DNA of 64,000 nt from PVC group bacterium. Its GTDB lineage: Bacteria > Verrucomicrobiota > Kiritimatiellia > CAIKKV01 > CAITUY01. Below are positions 35,190 through 44,837 of the stretch, piece after piece. The notes under the pieces are model-generated. The model made no database searches. It saw nothing but the letters and a program-made list of their open reading frames with translations, and was not told the origin of the DNA. A program made the translations under genes and the position numbers. Each line of letters starts with the position of its first letter. Within the stretch, counting starts at the first letter, position 1. The stretch lies in NCBI GenBank assembly GCA_945870225.1, contig CAMBRF010000001.1, positions 124,001 through 188,000 on the forward strand, written 5' to 3'.

Positions 35190-36206
35190 ATGGCAGAACG
35201 TTTGATCAACGATGGACTGAATAAGCCGGATAAGGACTTGGATCTCCGGCTGCGCCCTTCAAGGTTTCGTGATTTTGTCGGGCAGAAAAAGGCCCGTGAG
35301 CGGCTCGAGCTTTTCGTTCAGGCGGCCAAGGGGCGAGGGGACGTCATGGAACATGTCCTGCTGTCCGGTCCGCCCGGTTTGGGTAAGACCACACTGGCCT
35401 ATATTCTTGGCGAAGAGATGGGTGTCAATGTCAAGTGCACCTCCGGCCCTGTCATCGACAAGGCCGGCGATCTGGCCGGGTTGTTGACCGGGCTGGAACG
35501 GGGTGACATCTTATTCATCGATGAGATCCACCGCATGCAGCGGGCCGTGGAGGAGTACCTGTATTCCGCGATGGAGGATTTCGTCATCGACATCATGATC
35601 GACCAGGGCGCGAACGCGCGGTCGGTCCGCCTGAACCTCCAGCCGTTTACGCTGGTTGGGGCCACCACGCGCAGCGGCCTGCTCTCGGCGCCGCTGCGGT
35701 CCCGTTTCGGTCTCTCGATACGGCTGGATTACTATGAGGCTGCCGAATTGGAGCTCATTGCCAAACGATCCTCCCGGATTCTCGACGTGGATGTGGATGA
35801 CGAAGGTGCGCGGGAAATCGCCGGCAGGTCCCGCGGGACGCCCCGCATTTGCAACAACCTCTTGCGCCGGGTTCGTGACTTTGCCCAGGTGAAAGCGGAC
35901 GGCAAGATCACCCGGACCGTGGCGGACAGTGCGCTCACGATGCTGGATATCGATGAGCACGGGCTGGACGAGATGGATAAGCGCGTTCTCGAAACCATTC
36001 TTCACCGGTTCAACGGAGGGCCCGTGGGGCTCAGTTCCCTGGCCGTGTCGGTGGGCGAGGAGGCCGATACCATCGAGGAAGTGTATGAACCCTTCCTGAT
36101 TCAGCAAGGCTATCTCAAGCGCACGCCGCAGGGCCGTATGGCGACGGAACTCTGCTACCGGCGATTCGGGCTCAAGCAGGAAGGGCCGCAAGGGCGGCTG
36201 ATCTGA
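35190..36206 (+). CDS. ruvB: Holliday junction branch migration ATPase RuvB
   Basis: 338 aa AAA+ motor. Begins with the family segment [29 protein letters not shown]; Walker A PPGLGKTT (about residue 60), Walker [10 protein letters not shown], sensor 1 GATTRSG, arginine finger region APLRSRFG, and the C-terminal winged helix ending ELCYRRFGL. The ribosome site is weak (GAAGG, rather far). Separate transcript from ruvCA. Confidence 0.97.
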   Translation: MAERLINDGLNKPDKDLDLRLRPSRFRDFVGQKKARERLELFVQAAKGRGDVMEHVLLSGPPGLGKTTLAYILGEEMGVNVKCTSGPVIDKAGDLAGLLTGLERGDILFIDEIHRMQRAVEEYLYSAMEDFVIDIMIDQGANARSVRLNLQPFTLVGATTRSGLLSAPLRSRFGLSIRLDYYEAAELELIAKRSSRILDVDVDDEGAREIAGRSRGTPRICNNLLRRVRDFAQVKADGKITRTVADSALTMLDIDEHGLDEMDKRVLETILHRFNGGPVGLSSLAVSVGEEADTIEEVYEPFLIQQGYLKRTPQGRMATELCYRRFGLKQEGPQGRLI

Positions 36207-36242
36207 AACGTGGCGCAACCATCCCGTCAGGAGAAGTGTTCC

Positions 36243-37616
36243 ATGGGCCGTATCGAAAAAGATTTGCTGGGGCAGATGGAGCTTCCTGATGATGTCCTGT
36301 ATGGCATTCAAACGGCGCGGGCGCGGCAGAACTTTGATGTTTCGGGGCGGCGTGCCTGTGACGGTTTAATCACCGCGTTGGCGCAGGTCAAGCTGGCCTG
36401 TGCGCGGGCCAATTCCGCGTGCGGGTTTCTGGCGGGAGACATCGCCGCCGCCATCGAGTCGGCCTGCCGCGAGGTGATCACCGGAGGGCATCGGGACCAG
36501 TTCGTGGTGGATGCCCTTCAGGGTGGCGCGGGAACGTCCACCCATATGAATCTGAACGAGGTTCTGGCGCGTCGCGCGTCCCAGATCCTGGGGCAGACGG
36601 TCGACCCCTTCGATCATGTCAACCTTCATCAGTCGACCAATGATGTCTATCCCAGCGCTCTTCGTGTAGCCGCCATCACGGCCCTACGACGGTTGGAGGC
36701 CGCCATCATCGTGCTTCAGGAGGCCTTTCAAGGCAAGGAACGCGAATTTGCGTCGGTTGTTAAACTTGGGCGTACCGAGCTCCGGGATGCCGTTCCTGTG
36801 ACTCTAGGCCGGGAATTCGGCGCCTATGCGAATGCGTTGGCGCGAGACCGTTGGCGGGTGTTCAAATGTGTGGAGCGTTTGCGGACGGTTAACCTCGGCG
36901 GGACGGTGGTCGGGACGGGGCTGACGGCTCCCCGTGCCTATATATTTTGCGTGGTCGAAACGTTGCGGGACATTACCGGCTTCAATCTGGCCCGCGCGGA
37001 AAACCTGATGGAGGCGACGCAGAATCAGGATGCCCTAGTGGAGGTGTCGGGCATTCTCCGTGCCCATGCCGCCACTCTGGTGAAGGTGGCTCGCGATTTG
37101 CGGTTGATGTCGAGCGGTCCGGAGGGCGGACTGAATGAAATTGAACTGCCGGCGGTGCAGCCGGGATCATCCATTATGCCCGGAAAAGTGAACCCGGTCA
37201 TTCCCGAGATGGTGACCCAGGTTGCCTACCGGGTCATGGCTCATGATCAGGAGATCAATCTGGTTGTGATGTCCGGCGAACTGGAGCTCAATGCATTTCT
37301 GCCGCTTGCGGCTGATGCGCTGCTCGATTCCTTGAATCTGCTGGAGCGTGCCGATCATATTTTTGCCAGCCTCTGTATTAAAGGAATCGTCGCTCATGCG
37401 GACCATTGTCGCCGGGTGATGGAACGATCGCGTGAGATCGTGACCGCCTTGATGCCACGGATCGGGCATGCGCGGTCAGTTGAACTGGCGCAATTGATGC
37501 GTGATCGATCGATGACCGTCCGGGAGGCGGTCAAGGACATGAAGTTGATGTCGGACTCTGAGCTGGACGAATGCCTAACCGCCGAGCGGTTGTGTGCGCT
37601 GGGGACCCCGGAATGA
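36243..37616 (+). CDS. aspA: Aspartate ammonia-lyase
   Basis: 457 aa; L-aspartate to fumarate and ammonia. Superfamily signature GSSIMPGKVNPVIPEM is complete, preceded by GGAGTSTHMNLNEVLA and HVNLHQSTNDVYPSALR. Aspartase is favoured over class II fumarase by the aspartase-like TSTHMN and QSTNDVYP segments and by the long C-terminal domain; fumarase activity is not excluded. Start at 36243 follows CAGGAG; a GTG at 36210 is less good. Stop overlaps the next gene by 4 bases. Confidence 0.85.
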   Translation: MGRIEKDLLGQMELPDDVLYGIQTARARQNFDVSGRRACDGLITALAQVKLACARANSACGFLAGDIAAAIESACREVITGGHRDQFVVDALQGGAGTSTHMNLNEVLARRASQILGQTVDPFDHVNLHQSTNDVYPSALRVAAITALRRLEAAIIVLQEAFQGKEREFASVVKLGRTELRDAVPVTLGREFGAYANALARDRWRVFKCVERLRTVNLGGTVVGTGLTAPRAYIFCVVETLRDITGFNLARAENLMEATQNQDALVEVSGILRAHAATLVKVARDLRLMSSGPEGGLNEIELPAVQPGSSIMPGKVNPVIPEMVTQVAYRVMAHDQEINLVVMSGELELNAFLPLAADALLDSLNLLERADHIFASLCIKGIVAHADHCRRVMERSREIVTALMPRIGHARSVELAQLMRDRSMTVREAVKDMKLMSDSELDECLTAERLCALGTPE

Positions 37617-39187
37617 AATCAAATTTGCTGCAGGGCAATGTGGCGGGGGATTATCCCGACTTTCTCCGGGATGAATCGCGCAAGGCGGGACAGGCGGAGA
37701 CGATTTCATTTCCGTGTGACGAGCGTGAAGTCCGGCATGTGATGACCGCCGTCCGAACCGGAGGGTGGTCGGTCACAACCCAGGGTGCCAGAACCGGTAT
37801 TACCGGCGGGGCGGTTCCGGGTGAGGGTCATATTTTAAATCTCAGCCGGATGAACCGGGTTCTCGGACTTCGGTACGATGCGGGACGAGATGAGTTCCTG
37901 GTCACGGTTCAGCCGGGTTTGATTTTGAGTGAGCTGCGAAAGCTTTTGCAGACGCGTGAGTTCGATACGTCAGGATGGAGTCGTTCCTCGCTGGACGCTC
38001 TGGAGACATTGCGAACGACGGGCCCATTCTTCTTTCCGCCGGATCCGACGGAAGGATCGGCCAGTCTGGGTGGCATGGTGGCCTGCAATGCTTCGGGCGC
38101 CTGTACATTTCACTATGGTCCGACGCGTGACTACGTTCAAGCGCTTCGGGTTGTGCTGGCTGATGGATCGATGCTGTCGCTTCGGCGCGGACGGGAGTGT
38201 GTCTCCGGGCGGCGGTTTTCCGTGACGACCACGGATGGGGGGCGCACGCTTGAGGGCGTCGTCCCGACGTACCGGATGCCGGCGGTGAAGAATGCCGCAG
38301 GGTATTTTGCCAAAGGCGAAATGGAACTGCTGGACCTTTTCATCGGGTCGGAAGGGACACTGGGGGTTTTCAGTGAAATCGAGTTGAGGTTATTGCGCTC
38401 ACCTGATTGCCGATGGGGGGTCATGGTTTTCTTCCCGGCGGAGGACGCCGCCGTTCGATTTGTAAAGGCGGTCCGGTCATTGAAGCCTGAGCAAAAGCCG
38501 GTTGCGGTTGAATTTTTCGATTTTCATGCGCTAGATCTCCTGAGGCGGCAGAAATCTTCAAATCCGGCCTTTGCCGGCATTCCTGATATGCCGCCAACGT
38601 TCCACACCGCCATTTATGTGGAGTACCATGGCCGCGAGGAATCGGTTTCACGGGCTCTCGATGTCATGTCTGGGGCAGCCGTCGCAGCGGGTGGTGCTGA
38701 GGATGCTTCCTGGGTCGCCATGACTGAGAGCGAACTGGAGCGGTTTAAGTTTTTTCGCCATGCGGTGCCGGAGTCCGTGAATCTGGTGATTGATGAGAGA
38801 CGGAAGCGGGAGCCTGAACTCACCAAACTCGGGACGGATATGGCTGTGCCTGACATGGAATTGGAGCGCGTACTGGGCCTGTATCGGGACGGCCTGACGG
38901 AGAAGGGGTTGGAATCTGTAATTTTCGGGCACATTGGGAGCAATCATGTGCATGTGAATATCCTGCCGCGTACGCTTCAGGAGTACAGGCAGGGTAAAGA
39001 CCTTTATCTCCAGTGGGCGAGAACGGTTGTGTCAATGGGTGGTACGGTTTCCGGCGAACACGGCATTGGCAAATTCAAGGTGGCGCTACTGGCTGAAATG
39101 TTTGGCGAGAAGGGTATCCGTGAGATGCGCGACGTCAAGCGGGTGTTTGATCCGGACGGTAAGCTGAACCGTGGGAATCTTTTTTAA
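37613..39187 (+). CDS. FAD-linked oxidase, GlcD / D-lactate dehydrogenase type
   Basis: 524 aa flavoprotein oxidising a 2-hydroxy acid. The FAD-binding 4 (PP-loop) region is TTQGARTGITGGAVPGEGHIL, with GSASLGGMVACNASGA and the FAD-oxidase C domain ending SGEHGIGKFKVALL...FDPDGKLNRGNLF. The substrate could be D-lactate, glycolate or 2-hydroxyglutarate. No GlcE/GlcF-type partner or Fe-S domain is adjacent. Because ferredoxin-fused EtfA forms complexes with GlcD-like enzymes in lactate-oxidising anaerobes, it is a candidate partner for the etf genes at 5.8-7.8 kb. ATGA overlap with aspA. Confidence 0.86.
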   Translation: MKSNLLQGNVAGDYPDFLRDESRKAGQAETISFPCDEREVRHVMTAVRTGGWSVTTQGARTGITGGAVPGEGHILNLSRMNRVLGLRYDAGRDEFLVTVQPGLILSELRKLLQTREFDTSGWSRSSLDALETLRTTGPFFFPPDPTEGSASLGGMVACNASGACTFHYGPTRDYVQALRVVLADGSMLSLRRGRECVSGRRFSVTTTDGGRTLEGVVPTYRMPAVKNAAGYFAKGEMELLDLFIGSEGTLGVFSEIELRLLRSPDCRWGVMVFFPAEDAAVRFVKAVRSLKPEQKPVAVEFFDFHALDLLRRQKSSNPAFAGIPDMPPTFHTAIYVEYHGREESVSRALDVMSGAAVAAGGAEDASWVAMTESELERFKFFRHAVPESVNLVIDERRKREPELTKLGTDMAVPDMELERVLGLYRDGLTEKGLESVIFGHIGSNHVHVNILPRTLQEYRQGKDLYLQWARTVVSMGGTVSGEHGIGKFKVALLAEMFGEKGIREMRDVKRVFDPDGKLNRGNLF

Positions 39188-39189
39188 CC

Positions 39190-40227
39190 ATGAAAACAAT
39201 GATGCTCACAGGGATTCGCGCGATGGGAGAACGGAGCGTTCCGGACCCGGTGTTGCAGTTGGACACGGACGTTCTATTGCGGCTTGCGGTGGTGGGGGTC
39301 TGTGGGTCTGATGTTCATTATTATGTGACCGGACGGATCGGCAGTCAGGTCGTGCAATACCCTTTCACGGTGGGGCACGAGTGTGCGGCGGTCGTTGAGA
39401 AAGTGGGGCGCTCGGTTAAGCGGGTGCGGCCCGGGGACCGGGTAGCGGTCGAGCCGGCCATGTCCTGTGGGGAATGCGACCAGTGTCTGGCCGGGCGCCC
39501 GCATACCTGCCGGCGTCTTCTTTTCCTTGGGTGCCCCGGTCAGGTCGAAGGATGTTTGTCGGAGCTCATCGTGATGCCTGAGGCCTGTTGCTTTCCCCTT
39601 CCTCAGGACATGACCCTGGAGCAAGCCTGTCTTGCGGAACCACTTTCCATTGGCATCTATGCGGTGAAGTTGTCGGGGACGGTCAAAGGGGCCAGGATCG
39701 GCATTCTGGGATCGGGGCCCATCGGATTGAGTGTTCTGCTGGCTGCCCGGAATCAGGGTGTGGAGGCCGTCTACATGACGGACCGGATCGAAGCAAGGCT
39801 GGCCATGGCGCGGCAGGCCGGTGCTGCATGGACAGGTAACCCAGACCGGGGCGATGTCGTCGCGGCCATTACGGAACGCGAACCGTTGCTTCTGGATACG
39901 GTATTTGAGTGTTGTGGCCAGCAGGAGGCTGTCGATCAGGCGGTGGATCTGCTCAAGCCCGGTGGCCGACTGATGATGGTGGGGATTCCCGAGGTAGATC
40001 GGATTTCGCTGGTTATCGACAAGGCCCGCCGCAAGGAATTGTGTCTTCAGAATGTGCGCCGGCAGAACCACTGCATGCAGGCTGCTCTGGACCTGATCTC
40101 TGAGGGAACGGTCAATGTTGACCCCTTGATCACGCACCGTTTCAGCTTCGCGGAGTCACAACGCGCCTTCGATTTGGTGCAGGCTTACCGTGATGGGGTC
40201 ATCAAGGCGGTGGTCAGACTATCTTGA
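39190..40227 (+). CDS. Zinc-dependent alcohol dehydrogenase, sorbitol/L-iditol dehydrogenase-like
   Basis: 345 aa medium-chain dehydrogenase. Catalytic zinc ligands: Cys in VCGSDVHYYVTG, His-Glu in VGHECAAVV; structural zinc Cys in CGECDQCLAGRPHTC. NAD motif is GILGSGPIGLSVLLAARNQG. CGSDVHYY is characteristic of the polyol dehydrogenase branch (sorbitol, xylitol). It starts 2 bases after the flavoprotein stop, so it is in the aspA operon; substrate inferred only to family level. Confidence 0.87.
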   Translation: MKTMMLTGIRAMGERSVPDPVLQLDTDVLLRLAVVGVCGSDVHYYVTGRIGSQVVQYPFTVGHECAAVVEKVGRSVKRVRPGDRVAVEPAMSCGECDQCLAGRPHTCRRLLFLGCPGQVEGCLSELIVMPEACCFPLPQDMTLEQACLAEPLSIGIYAVKLSGTVKGARIGILGSGPIGLSVLLAARNQGVEAVYMTDRIEARLAMARQAGAAWTGNPDRGDVVAAITEREPLLLDTVFECCGQQEAVDQAVDLLKPGGRLMMVGIPEVDRISLVIDKARRKELCLQNVRRQNHCMQAALDLISEGTVNVDPLITHRFSFAESQRAFDLVQAYRDGVIKAVVRLS

Positions 40228-40285
40228 CACGTATAGGGTGGCTCACTATGGTACCGAGCTATCCGAAAACATAAGGAGAGCATCC

Positions 40286-41344
40286 GTGATACGAGCGAAA
40301 GTGATTGGTGCCGGCGGCTACGGTGGCGTCGGTATTGTGGAGTTGTTGGCGTCCCATCCCGAGGCCCGTATTGCCTGCCTGGTTGATGTCACGGATGTCG
40401 GGGCTCCCTTGAGCAAGTTATACCCTCACCTGATGGGCTTTTGCGACATGACGATTGTTGCGCCCAACGATCCGGTGGCGATGCAGGATGTGGATGTTGT
40501 TTTTACGGCCACACCGGACGGGGTTGGCATGAAACTGGCCGCAGAGATCCTGTCCACCGGCGCCAAACTGATCGACTATAGCGGTGATTTCAGGTTCAAC
40601 ACGGCCCCGAGCTATGCGGAGTATGCCAGTCGGATTGGTCTCGCGACCGAGCATGTGTCGCCGGAACTGCTTCCGGGGGCGGTGTACGGCCTGGCGGAAC
40701 TGCACCGTGGCGATTTGAATTCCAAACGCAAACTGGTTGGCAATCCGGGGTGCTTCGCCGTGAGTTGTATCCTGGGATTGTCACCGGCCGTCAAGCATGG
40801 GTTGGTCGATCCCTTCAGCGTGATTTGTGACTGCAAGACCGGGGTTTCGGGTGCCGGCAAGAAGCCGAGTGCGGTATTTCACTATCCCGCCCGCTATGAC
40901 CACATGAATGTCTACAAACTGGCCGGACATCAGCACGTTTGTGAAATCGAGCGTGAATTGAGCCTGCAGGCCGGTCGTGAGGTTCGCGTAACCTTCACGG
41001 CTCAGGTTGTTCCTGTCTGCCGTGGAATCATGTCGAGCCTTTACGGTCAGTTGACAGGTGACATCGGGGCCGAAGAGGTGATCAATCTCTACAGGGATTT
41101 CTACAAGAATAGTCCGTTTGTGCGTGTGTTTGACCGGAACGCCGCGATCGGGTCCATGCATGTGCGCGGGACCAACTTCTGCAATCTGATTGTCGATGTT
41201 GACGCGCGGACCCGCAAGTTGCGGGTGATCTCACATATCGATAATTTGATGAAAGGGCAGGCCGGTTCGGCGTGTCAGAACATGAACCTCCTGTTCGGAC
41301 TGCCGGAGACCACTGGGCTGATGCGTGCCGGTATGTATCCGTAA
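40286..41344 (+). CDS. argC: N-acetyl-gamma-glutamyl-phosphate reductase
   Basis: 352 aa; third step of arginine synthesis. N-terminal NADP motif VIGAGGYGGVGIVELLASHPEA; catalytic Cys in VGNPGCFAVSCILGL; GVSGAGKKPS and the C-terminal HIDNLMKGQAGSACQNMNLLFG are diagnostic. The GTG at 40286 has AAGGAGAG at good spacing and matches the family N terminus; the longer frame from 40190 overlaps the dehydrogenase gene. No other arginine gene is adjacent. Confidence 0.95.
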   Translation: MIRAKVIGAGGYGGVGIVELLASHPEARIACLVDVTDVGAPLSKLYPHLMGFCDMTIVAPNDPVAMQDVDVVFTATPDGVGMKLAAEILSTGAKLIDYSGDFRFNTAPSYAEYASRIGLATEHVSPELLPGAVYGLAELHRGDLNSKRKLVGNPGCFAVSCILGLSPAVKHGLVDPFSVICDCKTGVSGAGKKPSAVFHYPARYDHMNVYKLAGHQHVCEIERELSLQAGREVRVTFTAQVVPVCRGIMSSLYGQLTGDIGAEEVINLYRDFYKNSPFVRVFDRNAAIGSMHVRGTNFCNLIVDVDARTRKLRVISHIDNLMKGQAGSACQNMNLLFGLPETTGLMRAGMYP

Positions 41345-41421
41345 GGAATTGGCTGTATGATGTTGTAACAACAGTTGCTCGCGAACTGACGCGGGCCAGA
41401 AAGGGAACAATGGAGAAGACC

Positions 41422-41901
41422 ATGGAAGAACCTCGGACGATTATTGCTGATGATGTTGAAATTGGTGGCCCGATCAAGTGCACAGGCGGTGTGCGAATGG
41501 CCGGCAAGTTGAGCGGCGATCTGACTTGCGCGGGGGATGTGATGGTTGAGAAGTCCTCCCAGATCAAGGGAAATCTTACGGTGAACTCGGTGGTTGTCCT
41601 GGGCGCGATCAAGGGGAGTATCCTCGCCAAGGAACGCATCGAACTCAAAGGAAATGCCCGGGTCGCCGGCGATATCAAGGCCAAGCGTCTTGTCGTCGAG
41701 GAAGGTGTGAGCCTTTCGGGTAAGATCGAGATCACGCCATCGGAATCGGCCTCGGGCGAGATGACGATGGATATGGATGCACCCGGCGCGGCAGCCGGTG
41801 ATGAGGCGGCCAAGACGGACGAAGACGGCACGCGGACGGGAAACCCGGCGGCGCGCAGTGCGTTAGGAAACCGTCCGAGCCAGTTATTCGCTCGCAAGTA
41901 G
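41422..41901 (+). CDS. Bactofilin (polymer-forming cytoskeletal protein)
   Basis: 159 aa from this start. The core (about residues 5-110) is a run of short beta-helix turns: IIADDVEIGGPIKCTGGVRMAGKLSGDLTCAGDVMVEKSSQIKGNL..., the DUF583/bactofilin pattern. An acidic, disordered tail follows. ATG 41422 has GGAGAAG 6 bases upstream; an ATG at 41410 is nearly as good. Lies 42 bases before parB. Bactofilins polymerise without nucleotide, and in Myxococcus bind ParABS components, which makes the pairing meaningful. Confidence 0.9.
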   Translation: MEEPRTIIADDVEIGGPIKCTGGVRMAGKLSGDLTCAGDVMVEKSSQIKGNLTVNSVVVLGAIKGSILAKERIELKGNARVAGDIKAKRLVVEEGVSLSGKIEITPSESASGEMTMDMDAPGAAAGDEAAKTDEDGTRTGNPAARSALGNRPSQLFARK

Positions 41902-41943
41902 GTGGTCCCCGGGGCGGGGTAGGCGGCAGGGGAGGGGTGGACG

Positions 41944-42840
41944 ATGGCAGGCAAACATGGTCTAGGGCGCGGTCTCAGCGCCTTGATACGGGATACGCCG
42001 GTGGAACGGCCGCCGGTGGCGGCCCCTCTGGAATACCCGCAGGTTGAGATTGCTCGAATCCGTCCCAATCCCTGGCAGCCTCGCCGGGTCTTTACGAAGG
42101 AGGCGCTCGAAGAACTCACCGCTTCCATTCGCGAGCACGGCGTTCTGGAGCCCCTGATCGTCCGGAAGGCTGAAGATGGGTACGAATTGATCGCCGGCGA
42201 ACGGCGGTGGCGGGCCGCGCAGGAGGCGGGTTTGGCCCAGGTGCCTGTCAGGGTGATTGAGGCGGATGACCAGAAGGCTTTGGAACTGGCTTTGGTTGAA
42301 AACCTGCAGCGAGCCGATCTCAATGTTATCGAGGAAGCTGAGGGCTATCAGGTTCTTGCCGACAAGTTCGGGCTGACGCAGGATGAAATTTCCCATCGGG
42401 TTAACAAGGCGCGCGCTTCCGTGGCGAATGCCTTGCGTCTGCTGGGACTGCCGAAAGAAATAAAGCAGTTTATTGCGGAAGGCTTGCTTTCATCCGGTCA
42501 CGCTAAAGTTCTTCTGGGGACCGGCACGGAGGCACAACAGTGTCAGTTGGCTGAGCGTACGATCAAGGACGGACTTTCGGTTCGAGATCTGGAACGGATT
42601 GTGGAGCAGGCCCGTTCGGTTCCGCGCAAAAGGCGGGAGTCGAAGAATGACATGCCGCCGGATCATTTGACCTACCTGACCAACAGGTTGCATCAGCATT
42701 TCGGCACCAGTGTTCATGTTCAGCCCTGTCGTACGCTGGCTAACGGGCGGAAGATCAAGGGAAGCGTTCAAATCGATTACTACTCCAATGATGAACTGAG
42801 CCGGGTACTGGAATTGCTGGGGCTCAGCGAGCAGGCGTGA
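41944..42840 (+). CDS. parB: Chromosome partitioning protein ParB
   Basis: 298 aa CTPase and DNA-binding protein. Begins KHGLGRGLSALI, then IARIRPNPWQPRRVFTKEALEELTASI, the CTP-binding GERRWRAAQEAG and ENLQRADLNVIEEAEGYQVL; helix-turn-helix around HRVNKARASVANALRLLGLP. parA is not adjacent and I found no parS in the window. Its stop overlaps the GTG start of the M28 gene (GTGA). Confidence 0.96.
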   Translation: MAGKHGLGRGLSALIRDTPVERPPVAAPLEYPQVEIARIRPNPWQPRRVFTKEALEELTASIREHGVLEPLIVRKAEDGYELIAGERRWRAAQEAGLAQVPVRVIEADDQKALELALVENLQRADLNVIEEAEGYQVLADKFGLTQDEISHRVNKARASVANALRLLGLPKEIKQFIAEGLLSSGHAKVLLGTGTEAQQCQLAERTIKDGLSVRDLERIVEQARSVPRKRRESKNDMPPDHLTYLTNRLHQHFGTSVHVQPCRTLANGRKIKGSVQIDYYSNDELSRVLELLGLSEQA

Positions 42841-43799
42841 GCCCTACGTGGTCAGCGGCGGTTCGGATATTTTGGGGAACCCTGTCAGCCGTGGGTTTGT
42901 TGTACGTGGCCGGTTGCCGCCGGGAATCCCCTGTCTCCGATGTTCCTTTTTGCGTTCCCTCTCTGTTTTCCGGTGATGCCGCCTTGAAAGAAGTCGCGGC
43001 GTTTGTATCTCTCGGTCCGCGCGTGGCGGGGACAGACGGAGCACGTGAGGCTGCCCTGCATATCAAAAAGCGCTTGGCCGGATTCGGCGTCGATGCCGAA
43101 ATCGATGAGTATATTGATGCGACCCCCTACGGCTCAAACAGCTTTCGGAACGTTATCGGATGCCTTCCCGGAAATGCAAACAAGATCTTGCTGCTGGCGC
43201 ACTACGACACCAAGGGGGGAGTGGGAGATCGTTTTACAGGGGCCAACGACTCGGGATCCGGCGTTGGGGTGTTATTGGAACTGGCTCGGATCATGGGTGC
43301 TGATCCTGCTCGAAACAGTCTACCGTCAGGACGACCCTCCGTCTGGATCGTCTTTCTTGATGGCGAGGAGTGCTCCCTCAATTATGGGGCGGTAGATGGA
43401 CTGCACGGCAGCCGACATTTGGCGCGACAGTTGGTTGATTCAGGAGATCGGGCCAGTATTAAGGCCGTAATTTTACTGGATATGATAGGTGATCGTGATC
43501 TGACGGTGACTCTTCCCCGGAACGGCACTCCCGAGTTATTGGCTCTTGCCTTCAGGGCGGCGGAAGAGGAAGGGGTTCGATCGTCATTCTCGCTTTTCCC
43601 CGGCTCGATACTGGACGATCATCAGCCCTTTCTGGACGTGGGCATACCGGCGGTCGATCTGATCGATTTCGAGTTTGGTTCCGGTCCCCGCAAGAATGAT
43701 TACTGGCATACGGAACAGGACACTCTGGACAAGCTTTCATCCGCGAGCCTGACCACCATGGGGAGGGTGGTTATCCGGATGGTTAATGCCTTGAAGTGA
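42837..43799 (+). CDS. M28-family lipoprotein, glutaminyl cyclase/aminopeptidase-like
   Basis: 320 aa. Signal peptide with lipobox LLYVAGC (Cys27). Zinc-binding M28 pattern is complete: His and Asp in LLLAHYDTKGG, bridging Asp in GANDSGSGVGVLLELAR, Glu pair in FLDGEEC, Asp in LLDMIGDRD, His in YWHTEQDTLDKL. GANDSGSG and DGEEC are as in glutaminyl-peptide cyclotransferases, which form N-terminal pyroglutamate; a plain aminopeptidase is the alternative. It is translationally coupled to parB, an odd neighbour for a lipoprotein. Confidence 0.85.
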   Translation: MSPTWSAAVRIFWGTLSAVGLLYVAGCRRESPVSDVPFCVPSLFSGDAALKEVAAFVSLGPRVAGTDGAREAALHIKKRLAGFGVDAEIDEYIDATPYGSNSFRNVIGCLPGNANKILLLAHYDTKGGVGDRFTGANDSGSGVGVLLELARIMGADPARNSLPSGRPSVWIVFLDGEECSLNYGAVDGLHGSRHLARQLVDSGDRASIKAVILLDMIGDRDLTVTLPRNGTPELLALAFRAAEEEGVRSSFSLFPGSILDDHQPFLDVGIPAVDLIDFEFGSGPRKNDYWHTEQDTLDKLSSASLTTMGRVVIRMVNALK

Positions 43800-43821
43800 C
43801 CCGGGGTCTTGCCTGTGGCCT

Positions 43822-44658
43822 TTAGGGCGTTTCGAGGTCGATATCCTTGATGGCCGCCAATTGATCGCCAAGAGCGGTTCCCACCGGATCAATCCGTTTG
43901 CCTTCGAGAATTTTAGTGACGATAGCCTTGGTATCGCTTGCGAAATCGCCCTTGAGTATCCATTTCAGATAGCCGGGGTCCTGGCGCGCGAGATCACTGA
44001 CTTTTTCACCCTTCTTCTTGCCGAAGTTGATGGTGATTTCCCGGTTGGTCCATCGCAGCTTTCCATCTCGATCCACCCAGGAAGGGTCTCGCAAGTCACA
44101 ATATTTATCCAGGTCATCCAGGTTGCGCGGCAAATCATGGTAGCGCTCGAACTGGCCTTCGAGGACGCGCACGGTTGCCAGGGCATCCGCCTCGGCGTGG
44201 TGACCTTCCAGGAAAAGCTCGTCACAGTAGAAAGCGAGGGCGGCCTTGAGGTCCCGGGGTTCACGTTTGTGGAAAATACGCTGGGCATCGATCAGGCGGC
44301 GGCCCTCCAGGTTGAAGCGGATGCTCGCCCGGAGAAATTCCTCGATCAGGATGGGGACATCGAAGCGTATGATGTTGTAGCCTCCCAGGTCGCAATTTTC
44401 CAGTAGCCGGTAAACGTCAGGGGCGATGGCGCTGAAAAGCGGCTCGTTGGCGACGTCCTGATCCGTTATGCCGTGAATAGCTGTGGATTCAGGAGGGATG
44501 GGGATGTCGGGGCGGCAGCGAAAAGTGTGCGTTTCCTTATTGCCCTTGGGCATAATCTTGATGATCGCCAGCTCAATGATGCGGTCGGCCCGGGGATTGA
44601 TGCCCGTCGATTCGATATCGAAAACAGCCAGCGGCCGGTCCAGTTGCCATTTATGCAT
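43822..44658 (-). CDS. DnaQ-like 3'-5' exonuclease with C-terminal DUF3820-like domain
   Basis: 278 aa. DEDDh exonuclease: VFDIESTGINP (Exo I), GYNIIRFDVPIL (Exo II), HHAEADALATV (Exo III with His). After about residue 190 a small domain ITINFGKKKGEKVSDLARQDPGYLKWILKG matches the DUF3820 pattern (fGK.kG..l.el...YL.W). No polymerase domain. Could be a proofreading-like or RNA/DNA maturation exonuclease. Converges with the M28 gene, diverges from the lipoprotein gene. Confidence 0.88.
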   Translation of the reverse strand: MHKWQLDRPLAVFDIESTGINPRADRIIELAIIKIMPKGNKETHTFRCRPDIPIPPESTAIHGITDQDVANEPLFSAIAPDVYRLLENCDLGGYNIIRFDVPILIEEFLRASIRFNLEGRRLIDAQRIFHKREPRDLKAALAFYCDELFLEGHHAEADALATVRVLEGQFERYHDLPRNLDDLDKYCDLRDPSWVDRDGKLRWTNREITINFGKKKGEKVSDLARQDPGYLKWILKGDFASDTKAIVTKILEGKRIDPVGTALGDQLAAIKDIDLETP

Positions 44659-44750
44659 TCATATTCTCCTGTTGCCCCGTCACCATACCGGAGGGGCCAT
44701 AAAATAGCAATGTCGGCTGGTTCCCGGTATGCTGTCTGTCCAATTGAACG

Positions 44751-44781
44751 TTGACGGAGTGTGGGTCGCTGATGCTATTGT
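44751..44781 (+). promoter_or_regulatory. Possible promoter of the helical-repeat lipoprotein/nifUS operon
   Basis: TTGACG (44751-44756), 19-base spacer, TATTGT (44776-44781), 57 bases before the lipoprotein start. Confidence 0.4.
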
Positions 44782-44837
44782 TCAGGTGCACAGCGCGGAT
44801 GATCCTTCAATCGGCCACAAACAGGGAGGAACGTATC

